Source of the DNA: 9FT-COMBO-48-23 sp963754385
GTDB lineage: Bacteria > Chloroflexota > Dehalococcoidia > GIF9 > UBA5629
Assembly: GCA_963754385.1 (NCBI GenBank)
Contig: CAVWGE010000001.1
Span: 186,001-250,000, forward strand
Reading direction: 5' to 3'
Length of the DNA: 64,000 bases
A program made the translations under genes and the position numbers. Below the pieces are notes generated by a model that was not told the origin of the DNA, ran no database searches, and saw only the letters and a list, made by a program, of their open reading frames with translations. Below, in pieces: positions 16,861-26,850 of the stretch; within the stretch, counting starts at the first letter, position 1; every line of letters starts with the position of its first letter.

Positions 16861-17677
16861 GCTGCTCGTCTTTTCTATGGTTATACCTAAAGGCATACTC
16901 GTCAATATAACTCTGTAGATGTTTCTCGCTCACAGCATGATATACACCATTGATACCACGCTTTAGCACACTCCAGAATCCCTCGATGGTGTTAGTGTGA
17001 GCATCACCTAGAACCCATATCTTAGCATTGTGATGCACTCGCTTGTGGTGATAACCTTGTTTCTGTAACTTGTCATACATCGGGAACTCATCGGTATATA
17101 TCATACTCTGCGGTAACACACGCTTTTTAATAAGGGGATAGACGGTAGAACTTTTGAGGTCATTAACCCTAGTTGCTGAAACTTCACCCTTGCGTTCAGT
17201 AATACCAACTACCGGCATTTTCCCAGCAGCACCACGACCACGCTTGCCGTGTCTGTGGCCACCAATATAAGTTTCGTCTATTTCAACCTGTCCAGACATT
17301 GGTTGTATTGTATCCTGTAATAGACTTCTAATCTCCCTAAACATTCGCCAAGCTGTTTTATAGGTAACTCCCAGCTCTCGCTGTAATTGCTTGGCTGATA
17401 TACCACAGCGAGTAGCGCTCATTAAGAACATGGCATAAAACCAGTTTTTAAGTGGTGTTCTAGAGCGTTCAAAGATAGTACCAGACATAGGGTGAGTATG
17501 GCTGCCACAGCGATTACATGAATAAACTGGCAAATTTGATAGTTTGGAATGGCTTGTTACTTTGCCACAGGAATTACACAATATACCATTAGGATATAGA
17601 TAATTCCTTAGCCATTCTAGGCAAGCATCGTCATTAGGGAATTGCTTATTGAAGTCGTTTATAGTGTACTTTTCCAT
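16829..17677 (-). mobile_element. IS1595-family (ISXO2-like) transposase
   Basis: The 282-residue DDE-type transposase starts at ATG 17677, with GGAGGG upstream; an earlier TTG at 17695 would swallow that site. It has an N-terminal zinc ribbon (CNSC and CNRC pairs), then a catalytic core with EIDETYIGG (first Asp), IYTDEFPMY (second Asp) and NTIEGFWSVLKRGINGVYH (the N/H/E-type third motif), and a C-terminal FRYNHRKDEQP. The full length and own promoter suggest it may be active. Convincing terminal inverted repeats were not found by eye, so element ends are unknown. Confidence 0.9.
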
Positions 17678-17699
17678 CTGTGCTACCCTCCACAATTAT

Positions 17700-17728
17700 A
17701 TAGTAGCACAATTGTTAACGTTTGTCAA
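17700..17728 (-). promoter_or_regulatory. Promoter of the IS1595-type transposase
   Basis: Minus-strand TTGACA (17723-17728), 17-bp spacer, TACTAT (17700-17705). An inverted pair TGTGCTA/TAGCACA (17679-17685 and 17704-17710) spans the -10 region and the ribosome site, and could form an RNA hairpin limiting translation. Confidence 0.65.
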
Positions 17729-17741
17729 GGGGATAATCACG

Positions 17742-19157
17742 TTATCTTTTAAGGTAGGCGTCTATAGAGGCGGCGGCACGCTTTCCGGCACCCATGGCGC
17801 TGATAACCGTGGCGGCACCGGTGACGACATCGCCTCCAGCCCAGACCCTGTCCTTTACCGTCTTGCCGGTTTCTTCATCAGCCACCACAGTACCAGTTTT
17901 TCTTGTCTCCAGTCCTCTAGTGGTTGATGGAATCAGTGGGTTGGGAGTAGTCCCCAATGCTACAACAGCCACATCAACCTCGATAGTGAACTCGCTGCCT
18001 TCCTTGACGATGGGGCGGCGTCTACCGCTGGCGTCAGGCTCGCCGAGTTCCATCTCGTAGCATTCCACGGCGGTTATCCAGCCCTGGTCATTGCCTATGA
18101 ATCGTTTAGGATTAGTGAGAAACTTGAAGATAATTCCTTCCTCTTCGGCGTTCTCAACCTCCTCATGCCGTGCCGGCATCTCAACTTGAGACCGACGATA
18201 GACGATGTAAACTTTATCGGCGCCAAGCCTTAAAGCACAGCGGGCAGCGTCCATAGCTACATTGCCGCCGCCGACAACGACTACTTTTTTCCCTATCTTT
18301 ATTGGTGTATCGTACTCGGGGAAGAGATAGGCTTTCATCAGGTTTACACGGGTGAGGAATTCGTTGGCTGAATAGACACCATTGAGGTTCTCACCGGGTA
18401 TATTGAGGAACATGGGCAGCCCGGCACCCGTGCCCAGGAATACGGCTTCATAGCCGTCTTCCATCAGCTCATCCACGGTGGCCAGTTTGCCCATCACTGA
18501 GTCGAGCTTGATTTCTACTCCTAACGACTTGACATAATCTACCTCGCCCTGTACAATGGCCTTGGGTAGCCTGAACTCTGGAATGCCGTACATTAACACC
18601 CCACCGGCAACATGAAGCGCCTCGAAGATGGTTACCTGATGACCCAGCTTGGCTAAATCGGCGGCACAGGTCAGCCCGGCAGGTCCTGAGCCGATTACAG
18701 CCGCCTTTTTGCCTGTTGGTGGCAGGTTGATAGGTAAAGCCAGCTCTGAGCTATGCTCCCGTTCCCAGTCGGCTACATATCGTTCCAGGCGGCCGATGGC
18801 TATCGGTGCTCCCTTTTTGTCCAGTGTACAGACCTCCTCGCACTGTGTCTCCTGAGGGCAGACCCGCCCGCAGATGCCCGGCAGGGCGTTTTTGCTCTTC
18901 AGTATCCGCACTGCCTCAGGCATGTCGTTATCCCGTATTGACTTAATGAAGGCAGGGATGTCTATATTCACCGGGCAGCCGCCGATACAGGATTGCTTTG
19001 GGCATTGAATGCAGCGGTTAGCTTCTTTAAGTGCCATCTCATGGGTGTAGCCCAGGGCTACCTCATTGAAGTTTCTTGCCCTGACCTTGGGGTCTTGGCG
19101 GGGCATGGCTAATCTATTCAGGTCGAGCTTCGGCTTTGGTTTCGGTTTCTCCTCCAC
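17742..19157 (-). CDS. nfnB: NfnB/GltD-like NADPH-dependent flavoprotein
   Basis: A 471-residue GltD-family subunit, matching NfnB/SudA: N-terminal double [4Fe-4S] region with CIQCPKQSCIGGCPVNIDIP and GRVCPQETQCEEVC, FAD site VIGSGPAGL (about 154-162) and NADP site VVGGGNVAMDAA. In the NfnAB pair this subunit carries the bifurcating FAD and binds NADPH and ferredoxin. It is the last gene of a six-gene operon, 15 bp after nfnA, so NADP(H)-ferredoxin chemistry is coupled genetically to formate dehydrogenase. Glutamate synthase is excluded by the adjacent nfnA and absence of a large subunit. Confidence 0.88.
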   Translation of the reverse strand: MEEKPKPKPKLDLNRLAMPRQDPKVRARNFNEVALGYTHEMALKEANRCIQCPKQSCIGGCPVNIDIPAFIKSIRDNDMPEAVRILKSKNALPGICGRVCPQETQCEEVCTLDKKGAPIAIGRLERYVADWEREHSSELALPINLPPTGKKAAVIGSGPAGLTCAADLAKLGHQVTIFEALHVAGGVLMYGIPEFRLPKAIVQGEVDYVKSLGVEIKLDSVMGKLATVDELMEDGYEAVFLGTGAGLPMFLNIPGENLNGVYSANEFLTRVNLMKAYLFPEYDTPIKIGKKVVVVGGGNVAMDAARCALRLGADKVYIVYRRSQVEMPARHEEVENAEEEGIIFKFLTNPKRFIGNDQGWITAVECYEMELGEPDASGRRRPIVKEGSEFTIEVDVAVVALGTTPNPLIPSTTRGLETRKTGTVVADEETGKTVKDRVWAGGDVVTGAATVISAMGAGKRAAASIDAYLKR

Positions 19158-19172
19158 CTTTATTCTCCGATT

Positions 19173-20012
19173 TTAAGAATGCTGGCAGTGGTGGGCTTTC
19201 CGCAGTTCCAGCGAGCGTCTTTCTTCATCGCAGTAAATCCGCTGGCGGGCAAATAGAAGTTCCCAGTCGACCTGGTGTCCATTGAATTCCGGACCATCGA
19301 CGCAGGCGAACTTAGTTACTCCGCTTACTGAAACACGGCATGAGCCGCACATCCCCGTACCATCGACCATAATTGAATTGAGACTGACGATAGTAGTGAT
19401 GCCAAAAGGCTTCGTAGTTAAAGAGCAGAACTTCATCATTATAGCTGGGCCGATGGCGATAACGCGGCTGATTTCCTTATCCTTCTCCAGTACCTCTTTC
19501 AAAGGCTCGGTTACCACACCTTTGCGGGCGTATGAACCGTCATCGGTGGTGACTATTAGTTCATGGCTGACGCTTCGCAGGCGGTCTTCCCAGAAAAGCA
19601 GGTCTTTGCTCCGGGCGCCCATTATTGTGATAACCTTGTTCCCGGCTTGCTTTAAAGCTCTGGCTATTGGATATACCGGCGCTATACCCACCCCGCCACC
19701 AATACAAACCACGGTGCCGAAATTCTCTATTTCTGAGGGTAAGCCCAGAGGGCCAATCAAATCCAAAATATCGTCGCCAGCATTAAGACAGGATAGTTTA
19801 TAAGTGGTAGTGCCCACTTGCATGGCTACAAGGCTGACAGTTCCCTCTCTGTCATCCCAGTCGGCCAGTGTAAGCGGTATGCGTTCGCCGACCTCATCGA
19901 CGCGGACAACGACAAATTGTCCTGCCTTAGCCTTTTTGGCTATTGCTGGCGCCTCAATTTTGAAGAAATCGACTACAGGGCACAGCTTTTCCTTAGTTAC
20001 AATTTTGAACAC
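19173..20012 (-). CDS. nfnA: NfnA-like NAD-binding [2Fe-2S] flavoprotein
   Basis: The 279-residue product belongs to the dihydroorotate dehydrogenase electron-transfer/sulfide dehydrogenase family. Visible: FAD-binding RIPLTLADWD, NAD-binding CIGGGVGIAPVYPIAR, and the C-terminal [2Fe-2S] loop DGTGMCGSCRVSV...FACVDGPEF. Paired with NfnB it forms the transhydrogenase that couples NADH and reduced ferredoxin to NADP+. No pyrD is near, supporting the Nfn reading. Confidence 0.88.
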   Translation of the reverse strand: MFKIVTKEKLCPVVDFFKIEAPAIAKKAKAGQFVVVRVDEVGERIPLTLADWDDREGTVSLVAMQVGTTTYKLSCLNAGDDILDLIGPLGLPSEIENFGTVVCIGGGVGIAPVYPIARALKQAGNKVITIMGARSKDLLFWEDRLRSVSHELIVTTDDGSYARKGVVTEPLKEVLEKDKEISRVIAIGPAIMMKFCSLTTKPFGITTIVSLNSIMVDGTGMCGSCRVSVSGVTKFACVDGPEFNGHQVDWELLFARQRIYCDEERRSLELRKAHHCQHS

Positions 20013-20027
20013 GAATACCTTTCATAG

Positions 20028-22217
20028 CTAAGCAGTTTTTACTTTGACAGGCGGCAATATAGGTGGAGAGATTTGAAGTCTAAGGTCGCATCTCAGGCAT
20101 CGTTTGGCCTCTTCTATGGCTGTTGGCTCGGTATATCCGAGCTCCACTTCTGTGAAGTCGACGAGACGCCGTTTTATGTCCAGACATGGCATAGTCGGCT
20201 GACGCCGGTCGGCGAAGTCACCATTTCTTCCTATCTGAGGGTCAACTTTCTCAGTAGGGATTAAGGACTCGTCAATTATACCGCTGCCTCCTAAATATTT
20301 ATCAATGGAGCTGGCTGCCTGTTTGCCTTGTGCGATGGCCTCGATGACCGAAGCCGGACCAGTAACCACATCACCGCCGGCAAAAACACCTTCTCGGCTG
20401 GTGACCAACGTTTGTGCATCTGTTCTGATAACATCACCGCGGCCAAGTTTCACTCCTAGCTGCGTTGGGATTTCAGGTGCCTGACCAATGCTGGCTATGA
20501 TATTATCGAAATCTGAGGCAAATTCGCTTCCTTCAATTGGGACGGGACGGCGTCGGCCGCTGGCGTCTGGCTCACCCAGCTTCATCCGCAGGCATTCCAG
20601 CTCGAGATGCCCATTTTTGACTCTTATCCGATTAGGTGCTGCTAAGAATGTGATTTTCACCCCTTCGTGCAGTGCCTCTTCGATCTCTTCAGGGGCGGCT
20701 GGCATCTCGTCACGGGTACGACGGTAAATTATGGTAACTTCTTTGGCACCGAGGCGAAGTGCGGTTCGGGAGCAGTCTATAGCGGCATTGCCGCCGCCGA
20801 TTATGCCTATCTTTTTGCCTATCTTTACCTTCTCACCCAAGCTTACCTGACGAAGGAATGTCACACCGTCTATTACACCAGGGCTGTCTTCACCCTCGGC
20901 ACCCATCTTGGTTCCTTTATGGGCGCCAAGCCCTAGAAACACGGCAGTATAACCTTGCTCAAAGAGACTATCTACAGACTCGATTCTTGTATTCGTTCTT
21001 ATCTCAACGCCTACGTTTTCTATCTCTTTAATCTCGGCGTCTAAGACTTTTCGTGGCAAGCGATAGGCAGGGATACCAACCCGCAACATACCGCCTGTCT
21101 GTGGCAAAGCTTCGAAAACCGTTACTGTGTGTCCCAGTTTAGCAAGGTAGTAAGCTGCGGTTAATCCAGCCGGTCCGGCTCCAACCACAGCTATCTTCTT
21201 GCCTGTTGGCGGCGCTACCTTGGGATTCTGTTTCCACAGCCCGGTATCGTGGTCATCAGCGAAACGCTTGAGAAACTTTATGCAAATCGGGTCATTAAGC
21301 TGACCACGGCGGCATGCCTGTTCGCATGGATGTATGCAGACGCGTCCCAGCGTCCCAGGAAATGGAACCTTTTCTCTTATAACAGCCAGAGCCTCGGAGT
21401 ATTTCCCCTGGGCGGTGAGATATACATAGCGCGGTACGTCTATACGGGCTGGACAAGCTTGGCGACATGGGACAACATAGCCTTCCCAATCCGGGATGGT
21501 GTGATATCTTGCTTCTCTATCGCACAGCGCACCTGTGGGGCAAACTTCGACGCAAGTAAAGCAGAACTTACACCCCGAGTCCTTGTGGTTGTTATTTTGA
21601 AATGGCCCAGCCACTCGATAACCATTCAGTTCAATAAAATCCAGAGCTTTTATGTCTCTAAAATCCCGGCAAGCTCTGACGCATCGTCCGCAGGCGATGC
21701 ATAGGTTATAGTCCAAGTCGAAAAATGGATTATCTCTGTTTACTGGTAGTCCTCTGTACTTATAAGGAAAGGTCACCGTCTCGATATCTAGGAAGTCAGC
21801 CACCTTTTGTAGTTCACACCGCCCATTTTCGGGACAGGTAACACAGCGCTCAGTGACTTCTACGTTCCTTAAGCATATGTCGAACGGTTTGCACCGCTCT
21901 TTACGCCAGCAAGTAAGACAAGCGTTAGGGTGTTCAGACAGAATTTTTTCTACGACCTGTCGCTGTTTTTGTCGAAGCTCTGGCGTATCGGTGTGAACAA
22001 CCATATTTTCGGCAACCTTGGTGGTGCATGAAATGGCAAACTCAGGCTGCCCTTCGATTTCCACTAAGCATAGGCCACAGTCTCCTGAGGGTGGCAAGTC
22101 GGGGTGAGCGCAAAGGTTAGGTATATAAATGCCCCTTCTCACAGCAGCCTCGAATATAGTCATTCCACTGTCCGCTACTATTTGCTGCCCATCTATGGTT
22201 AAAGTAAGTTCGGTCAT
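20028..22217 (-). CDS. Ferredoxin/GltD fusion oxidoreductase subunit
   Basis: The 729-residue fusion joins a NuoG-like N-terminus to a GltD-like flavoprotein. In order: [2Fe-2S] domain (C36, C47, C50, C64), a Cys-rich NuoG-type region (100-134), two [4Fe-4S] clusters (C173/176/179/183 and C216/219/222/226), GltD N-terminal Cys (C251, C255, C294, C298, C302), FAD motif VVGAGPAGL (344-352), second nucleotide site IIGGGNAAIDCS and a C-terminal Cys pair. It overlaps fdhA by 4 bp, implying translational coupling and a 1:1 complex. It probably relays electrons between formate dehydrogenase and a pyridine nucleotide. Confidence 0.85.
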   Translation of the reverse strand: MTELTLTIDGQQIVADSGMTIFEAAVRRGIYIPNLCAHPDLPPSGDCGLCLVEIEGQPEFAISCTTKVAENMVVHTDTPELRQKQRQVVEKILSEHPNACLTCWRKERCKPFDICLRNVEVTERCVTCPENGRCELQKVADFLDIETVTFPYKYRGLPVNRDNPFFDLDYNLCIACGRCVRACRDFRDIKALDFIELNGYRVAGPFQNNNHKDSGCKFCFTCVEVCPTGALCDREARYHTIPDWEGYVVPCRQACPARIDVPRYVYLTAQGKYSEALAVIREKVPFPGTLGRVCIHPCEQACRRGQLNDPICIKFLKRFADDHDTGLWKQNPKVAPPTGKKIAVVGAGPAGLTAAYYLAKLGHTVTVFEALPQTGGMLRVGIPAYRLPRKVLDAEIKEIENVGVEIRTNTRIESVDSLFEQGYTAVFLGLGAHKGTKMGAEGEDSPGVIDGVTFLRQVSLGEKVKIGKKIGIIGGGNAAIDCSRTALRLGAKEVTIIYRRTRDEMPAAPEEIEEALHEGVKITFLAAPNRIRVKNGHLELECLRMKLGEPDASGRRRPVPIEGSEFASDFDNIIASIGQAPEIPTQLGVKLGRGDVIRTDAQTLVTSREGVFAGGDVVTGPASVIEAIAQGKQAASSIDKYLGGSGIIDESLIPTEKVDPQIGRNGDFADRRQPTMPCLDIKRRLVDFTEVELGYTEPTAIEEAKRCLRCDLRLQISPPILPPVKVKTA

Positions 22218-24916
22218 CTTCGTCTCTTGGGCTTTTCAACTCTAACAGCACATACCTTAAATTCTGGAGTTTTGGCTATCGGGTCTAATGCAGTATTGGT
22301 CAATATGTTCACGGCGCTCTCAGCAAAGTGAAAGGTCATGAATACCACTTTTGGCGGTGATTTCTCAGTCACTTTTGCCTTGGCTATTATCTCACCGCGG
22401 CGGGAAATCACCTTAACTTTATCCCTATCTTTGATTTTTAGATAAGAAGCGTCCAACGGATTTATCTCCACTACCCCCTCAGGTTCAATGGTGTTGAGTC
22501 CGGTAACTTTGCGCGTCATCGTACCCGTATGATAATGGTACAGGCTTCGCCCGGTGGTAAGCATGAGTGGATATTCTTTGTCAGGTAGTTCAGCGGGTGG
22601 CTTATATTGTAGTGGTGTAAATCTTCCCAAGCCGCAGACAAATCTACCCACATGCAAAATAGGTGTTCCGGGGTGGTCTTTGGTTGGACAAGGCCATTGC
22701 AGACCACATTCCTCCAGACGTTCGTAGGTAACACCTCCGTAGCTGGGTGTCAACATAGCGATTTCGCTCATCACCTCAGATGGATGTGTAAAGTCAAAAT
22801 TTTGGGCGCCCATTTTTGTGGACAGCTGACATATAATCCACCAGTCAGGCTTGGAGTTTCCTATAGGTTCGATAGCTTTCCTCACTCTCTGTATGCGCCG
22901 CTCGGTATTGGTGAAGGTGCCATTCTTCTCGGCAAAACTGGCTGCTGGCAAGACCACGTCAGCTAGTTTAGCGGTTTCGGTGAGGAAGATGTCTTGAACT
23001 AGCAGGAACTCGAGGTTTCTCAGTGCCTTTTCGGTGTGGTGGGCGTCGGCATCACTCAACACCGGATTTTCGCCAATTACGTAAAGCGCTTTAATCTTTC
23101 CATCGCAAGCGGCATCGAGTATCTCTGGCAAGGTCAATCCTGGAGTGGAATTCAAATCGCATCTCCAGGCAATTTCAAACTTTTTCTGGATATCGGGGTT
23201 GTCAATCCTTTGATATCCGGCGTAAACATTGGGTAAAGCACCCATGTCGCAGGCGCCCTGAACATTATTCTGTCCTCGCAGCGGATTTACACCAGTTGAT
23301 GGCTTACCGATATTGCCAGTCAGCATAGCAAGGTTCGCGGTAGCAAGCACATTATCTGTGCCGTGACTATGCTGAGTAATGCCCAAGCAATAGATTATGG
23401 TTGCCGGTTTACAGGTGGCGTACAGCCGGGCTGCTTCGACTATTGTGTCGCGGGGCACACCCGTAGTCTTTTCAACAAAGTCGAGGTCAAAGTTCTTCAA
23501 TGATGCCTTGAAAGCATCGAAGTTGTCACAGCATTCGCTGATGAAGCTTAGCTCAGCCAGTTCCTCGTCGAAGATAACCCTCATCATGCCCATAAGCAGG
23601 GCAACATCGCTGCCCGGGAGATGTCTCAACCATATATCGGCGTAGCGGCAAAGCTCAATCTCTCTGGGATTAGCTACGATGAGCCTGCCACCGTTACGCA
23701 CTGCTTTCTTTATTGCCAAAGAGATAACCGGATGACCTACACTGGTATCGCTGCCGATGACTAAGATGCAGGCAGCATCTTTGATCTCGCTGATAGAATT
23801 AGTCATAGCACCGCTACCGAAACTGGTGGCCAGACCGGCCACCGTGGGGGCATGTCAGAGACGGGCACAATGGTCCACGTTATTGGTCTGCATCACCATG
23901 CGTGTGAATTTCTGTGCTAGATAATTCTCTTCATTGGTGCACTTAGCTGAGGTGATGCAGGCGAATTGGTCTCCTTTGTATCTTGCAAGCTTGTCTGCTA
24001 TTAGGTTTAAGGCCTCATCCCAGCTTGCCTCAACAAGTTCACCGTTCTTTCGTATTAAAGGTGTGGTCAGGCGTTCAGGATGATGGACGAACTCAGCAAT
24101 ACCAAAACGACCTTTGACGCAGGCCTGTCCCTGGTTTACTGAATTTTCCAGAACGGGTACCGAGCGGACAATCTTGCCCCGATTTAATTCGAGGCTTAGC
24201 TGGCAGCCAACTCCACAGTAGGTGCATGTCGTGACTACTGAGCGTTCAGGTATCCCCAGCCATTTGCTGGAGCGGTCCATCAGAGCACCGGTGGGACAGA
24301 TATCAACGCAAGCCCCACAGAATTGACATCCTGAATCTTCCAGCGTCTTGTCGAAAGCAGTGCCGACTAAAGCCTGGCTGCCTCGATAGGTGAAGGCAAT
24401 TGCTCCAACTCCTCTTACCTCCTGGCATACCCGAACGCATCTGCCGCAGAGTATGCACAAATTGTAATCGCGGTCGAAGAAGGGGCTGTCCTGATAAACG
24501 GGCAGCTCTTTTCGGATAGGTGGGAGGGTGACTTCTTCCACCCCGATGCGGGAGGCAATTTCTTGTAGTTCGCAACGCAGGTTTTTGGGACAGGTAAGGC
24601 ATTGCATAGGGTGTTCTGCCAGGATGAGCTCAAAAATGTTGCGTCTTAATTCCTGAAGCTGTGGTGTATGGGTTCGTACCACCATCCCTTCGGTTACTGG
24701 CGTAGTACAGGCAGTGGGAAACCCCCGCAGGTTCTCAATCTCTACGATGCACAAGCGGCAAGCACCATATGGAGTCAGGCTGGGATGGTAACACAAGGTT
24801 GGAATATAGATGCCTGCCTCTCGAGCCGCCTCAAGTACTGTGGCACCTTCCTTTACCTTGACCTGTTGTTCGTCTATAGTCAGGTTTATAACTCTAGTCT
24901 CTTCACTGACAACCAT
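22214..24916 (-). CDS. fdhA: Selenocysteine formate dehydrogenase, alpha subunit
   Basis: Reversible formate oxidation/CO2 reduction at a Mo/W-bis-pterin. The 900-residue product contains one in-frame TGA (plus 23855-23857) at residue 354, in NVDHCARL-U-HAPTVAGLA, matching E. coli FdhF NVDCCARV-U-HGPSVAGLH. The reading frame continues unbroken on both sides, so UGA encodes Sec. N-terminal domains: [2Fe-2S] (C42, C53, C56, C70), NuoG-type Cys region, two [4Fe-4S] clusters, the pterin-domain cluster CTYCGVGC, then the catalytic and C-terminal cap domains. The long ferredoxin N-terminus is typical of NAD-linked cytosolic enzymes. An annotator ignoring Sec would report two ORFs. Confidence 0.95.
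23825..23857 (-). promoter_or_regulatory. Bacterial SECIS element with UGA codon
   Basis: On the mRNA, UGA is followed after 11 nt by a perfect 7-bp stem GGTGGCC/GGCCACC (plus arms 23837-23843 and 23825-23831) with loop GGTCT. The GGUCU loop is the same as the apical SelB-binding loop of E. coli fdhF. Distance from UGA to loop is about 18 nt, within the bacterial range. Confidence 0.9.
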
Positions 24917-24928
24917 ACTTAGCTCCTG

Positions 24929-26839
24929 TTAAGCAGACGCCTTAATGGGTACTGGTTGTTGAGGGACTTCGATTTGCTCACCTGACACCTTAGCTATGGC
25001 AGCAAAGCGTGGTGGGCAGACATCGGTACATGTCCCGCATTTAATACATTTATCCTGGTCGATGACGTGAATCATTCTCTTGCCGCCGCTGATTGCCTCC
25101 ACGGGACACGCTCGAAGGCAGATACCACAGCCAGCGCATTTATCCGGCAAAATATAGAACGAAATCAAATTTTTACATACCAGGGCCGGGCAGCGTTTCT
25201 CATTAATGTGAGTCTCGTATTCACTGCGGAAATAACGGATGGTGGTCAGCACCGGGTTGGGGGCAGTTTGTCCCAAGCCGCAGAGTGAGCCTTGCTTCAC
25301 TGTGGTGGCTATCCTCTCAAGCTGCTCTATGTCTCCGGGTTTGCCTTCACCTCGAGTAATGCGTTCCAGGATGCCCAGCATTTGCCGTGTGCCAACCCGA
25401 CAGGGTGGACATTTACCGCAGGATTCAGCCTGTGTGAAAGTAAGGAAATATTTTGTCAGGTCAACCATACAGGTGTCTTCGTCGGCAACAATCATGCCGC
25501 CAGAGCCCATGATTGAGCCGGCAGCAGCGAGCGATTCATAATCAACGGGTGAATCGAGCATTGAGGGTGGCAGGCAGCCTCCTGAGGGGCCGCCGGTCTG
25601 CACTGCTTTGAATTCCTTGTCTTTGAGAATGCCGCCGCCGATCTCGTAGATTATTTGACGCAAGGTAATGCCCAGGGGCACTTCGATAAGACCGGTGCGC
25701 TCCACCTTGCCTACAAGTGCAAACGTCTTCGTTCCTTTGCTTTTTTCTGAGCCATAATGAGCATACCATTCGCTGCCGTTTTGTAAGATACGTGCTGTGT
25801 CTGCCCAGGTTTCCACATTATTAATGTTCGTCGGCTTGCCCCACAATCCCGATATCGCTGGGAAGGGGGGGCGTGCCCGCGGCATTCCCCGCTTACCTTC
25901 TATTGAGGCCATCAAAGCTGTTTCTTCGCCGCAAACAAAAGCTCCAGCCCCCTCTTTTATCTTTATATGAAAATCGAAGCCGGAGTCGAGTATGTTGTCC
26001 CCAATAAAGCCATACTCTTCCATCTGCCGTAGAGCCAGCCTCAGTCTTTCCAATGCCAGTGGGTATTCGGCACGGCAGTAAATATAGCCTTGGTTTGCTC
26101 CTATAGTGTAAGCCCCGATAGCCATACCCTCCAGGACTGAATGAGGGTCACCTTCTAATAGTGAACGGTTCATGAAGGCGCCTGGGTCACCCTCGTCGGC
26201 ATTGCAAATGACATATTTTTCTTTACCCGGCGCTTTGCGACAGAAATCCCATTTTTGTCCTGTCGGGAAACCAGCACCGCCTCTGCCGCGCAAGCCTGAT
26301 TTTTTAATCTCCTCGATAATTGCCTCAGGTGCCATCTTTAATGCTTTGACCAGGCCGCTGTAGCCACCGTTCGCAATATAGTGGTTTATGTTTTCTGGGT
26401 CGATAAAACCGCAGTTACGCAAGACTACGCGAACCTGAGGTTTGAGCACCGGCAATTCGAACAAATTGGGAATGCCATCGACTCTGCCGTCACCAGCGTA
26501 ACCTAGAGCCAAGTCAGTCCTAGGATTATCAGCTACCAGGTAGTCTTTAACAATCTGAGTAGCAGTCTCGGGAGTTAAATCGCCGTAGATGACTTGTGGA
26601 CGTCCCGGCTTAATTATGCCGACCATAGGCTCGGCAAAACATAACCCCATGCAGCCGACCTGGATGACAATAGCCTTGATGCCTTGTCGTTTCAGTTCTT
26701 CGTTAATGGCTTTTAGAACATCGAGGGCGCCGGCAGCACTGCCACAGGTTCCGGCACCTACCAAAATTCGCGGCTTATTGCTTGATTGCAGCGCTTGCCA
26801 CTCTGAGACCGCTCGTTTCTGAATCTTATCGAAATCCAT
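24929..26839 (-). CDS. NuoF/HydB-like NADH:FMN subunit
   Basis: A 636-residue subunit that passes electrons between NAD(H) and iron-sulfur clusters through FMN. In order: thioredoxin-like [2Fe-2S] domain (VGAGTCGSAAG and VGCMGLC), FMN/NADH core (GLRGRGGAGFPTG, NADEGDPGAF, GAGAFVCGEETAL), the [4Fe-4S] motif ESCGKCPPCRVGTRQM, and a C-terminal pair of ferredoxin clusters (CAGCGICLRACP, CIKCGTCTDVCP). This layout is that of HydB/HndC/HylB-type subunits of bifurcating hydrogenases and formate dehydrogenases. It lies 12 bp before fdhA. Confidence 0.93.
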   Translation of the reverse strand: MDFDKIQKRAVSEWQALQSSNKPRILVGAGTCGSAAGALDVLKAINEELKRQGIKAIVIQVGCMGLCFAEPMVGIIKPGRPQVIYGDLTPETATQIVKDYLVADNPRTDLALGYAGDGRVDGIPNLFELPVLKPQVRVVLRNCGFIDPENINHYIANGGYSGLVKALKMAPEAIIEEIKKSGLRGRGGAGFPTGQKWDFCRKAPGKEKYVICNADEGDPGAFMNRSLLEGDPHSVLEGMAIGAYTIGANQGYIYCRAEYPLALERLRLALRQMEEYGFIGDNILDSGFDFHIKIKEGAGAFVCGEETALMASIEGKRGMPRARPPFPAISGLWGKPTNINNVETWADTARILQNGSEWYAHYGSEKSKGTKTFALVGKVERTGLIEVPLGITLRQIIYEIGGGILKDKEFKAVQTGGPSGGCLPPSMLDSPVDYESLAAAGSIMGSGGMIVADEDTCMVDLTKYFLTFTQAESCGKCPPCRVGTRQMLGILERITRGEGKPGDIEQLERIATTVKQGSLCGLGQTAPNPVLTTIRYFRSEYETHINEKRCPALVCKNLISFYILPDKCAGCGICLRACPVEAISGGKRMIHVIDQDKCIKCGTCTDVCPPRFAAIAKVSGEQIEVPQQPVPIKASA

Positions 26840-26850
26840 AAGCTACGCCT

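Noticed and set aside
16800..17740. Terminal inverted repeats for the IS1595-type element
   Set aside because: No convincing pair was found by eye on both sides of the transposase, so element ends are not called.
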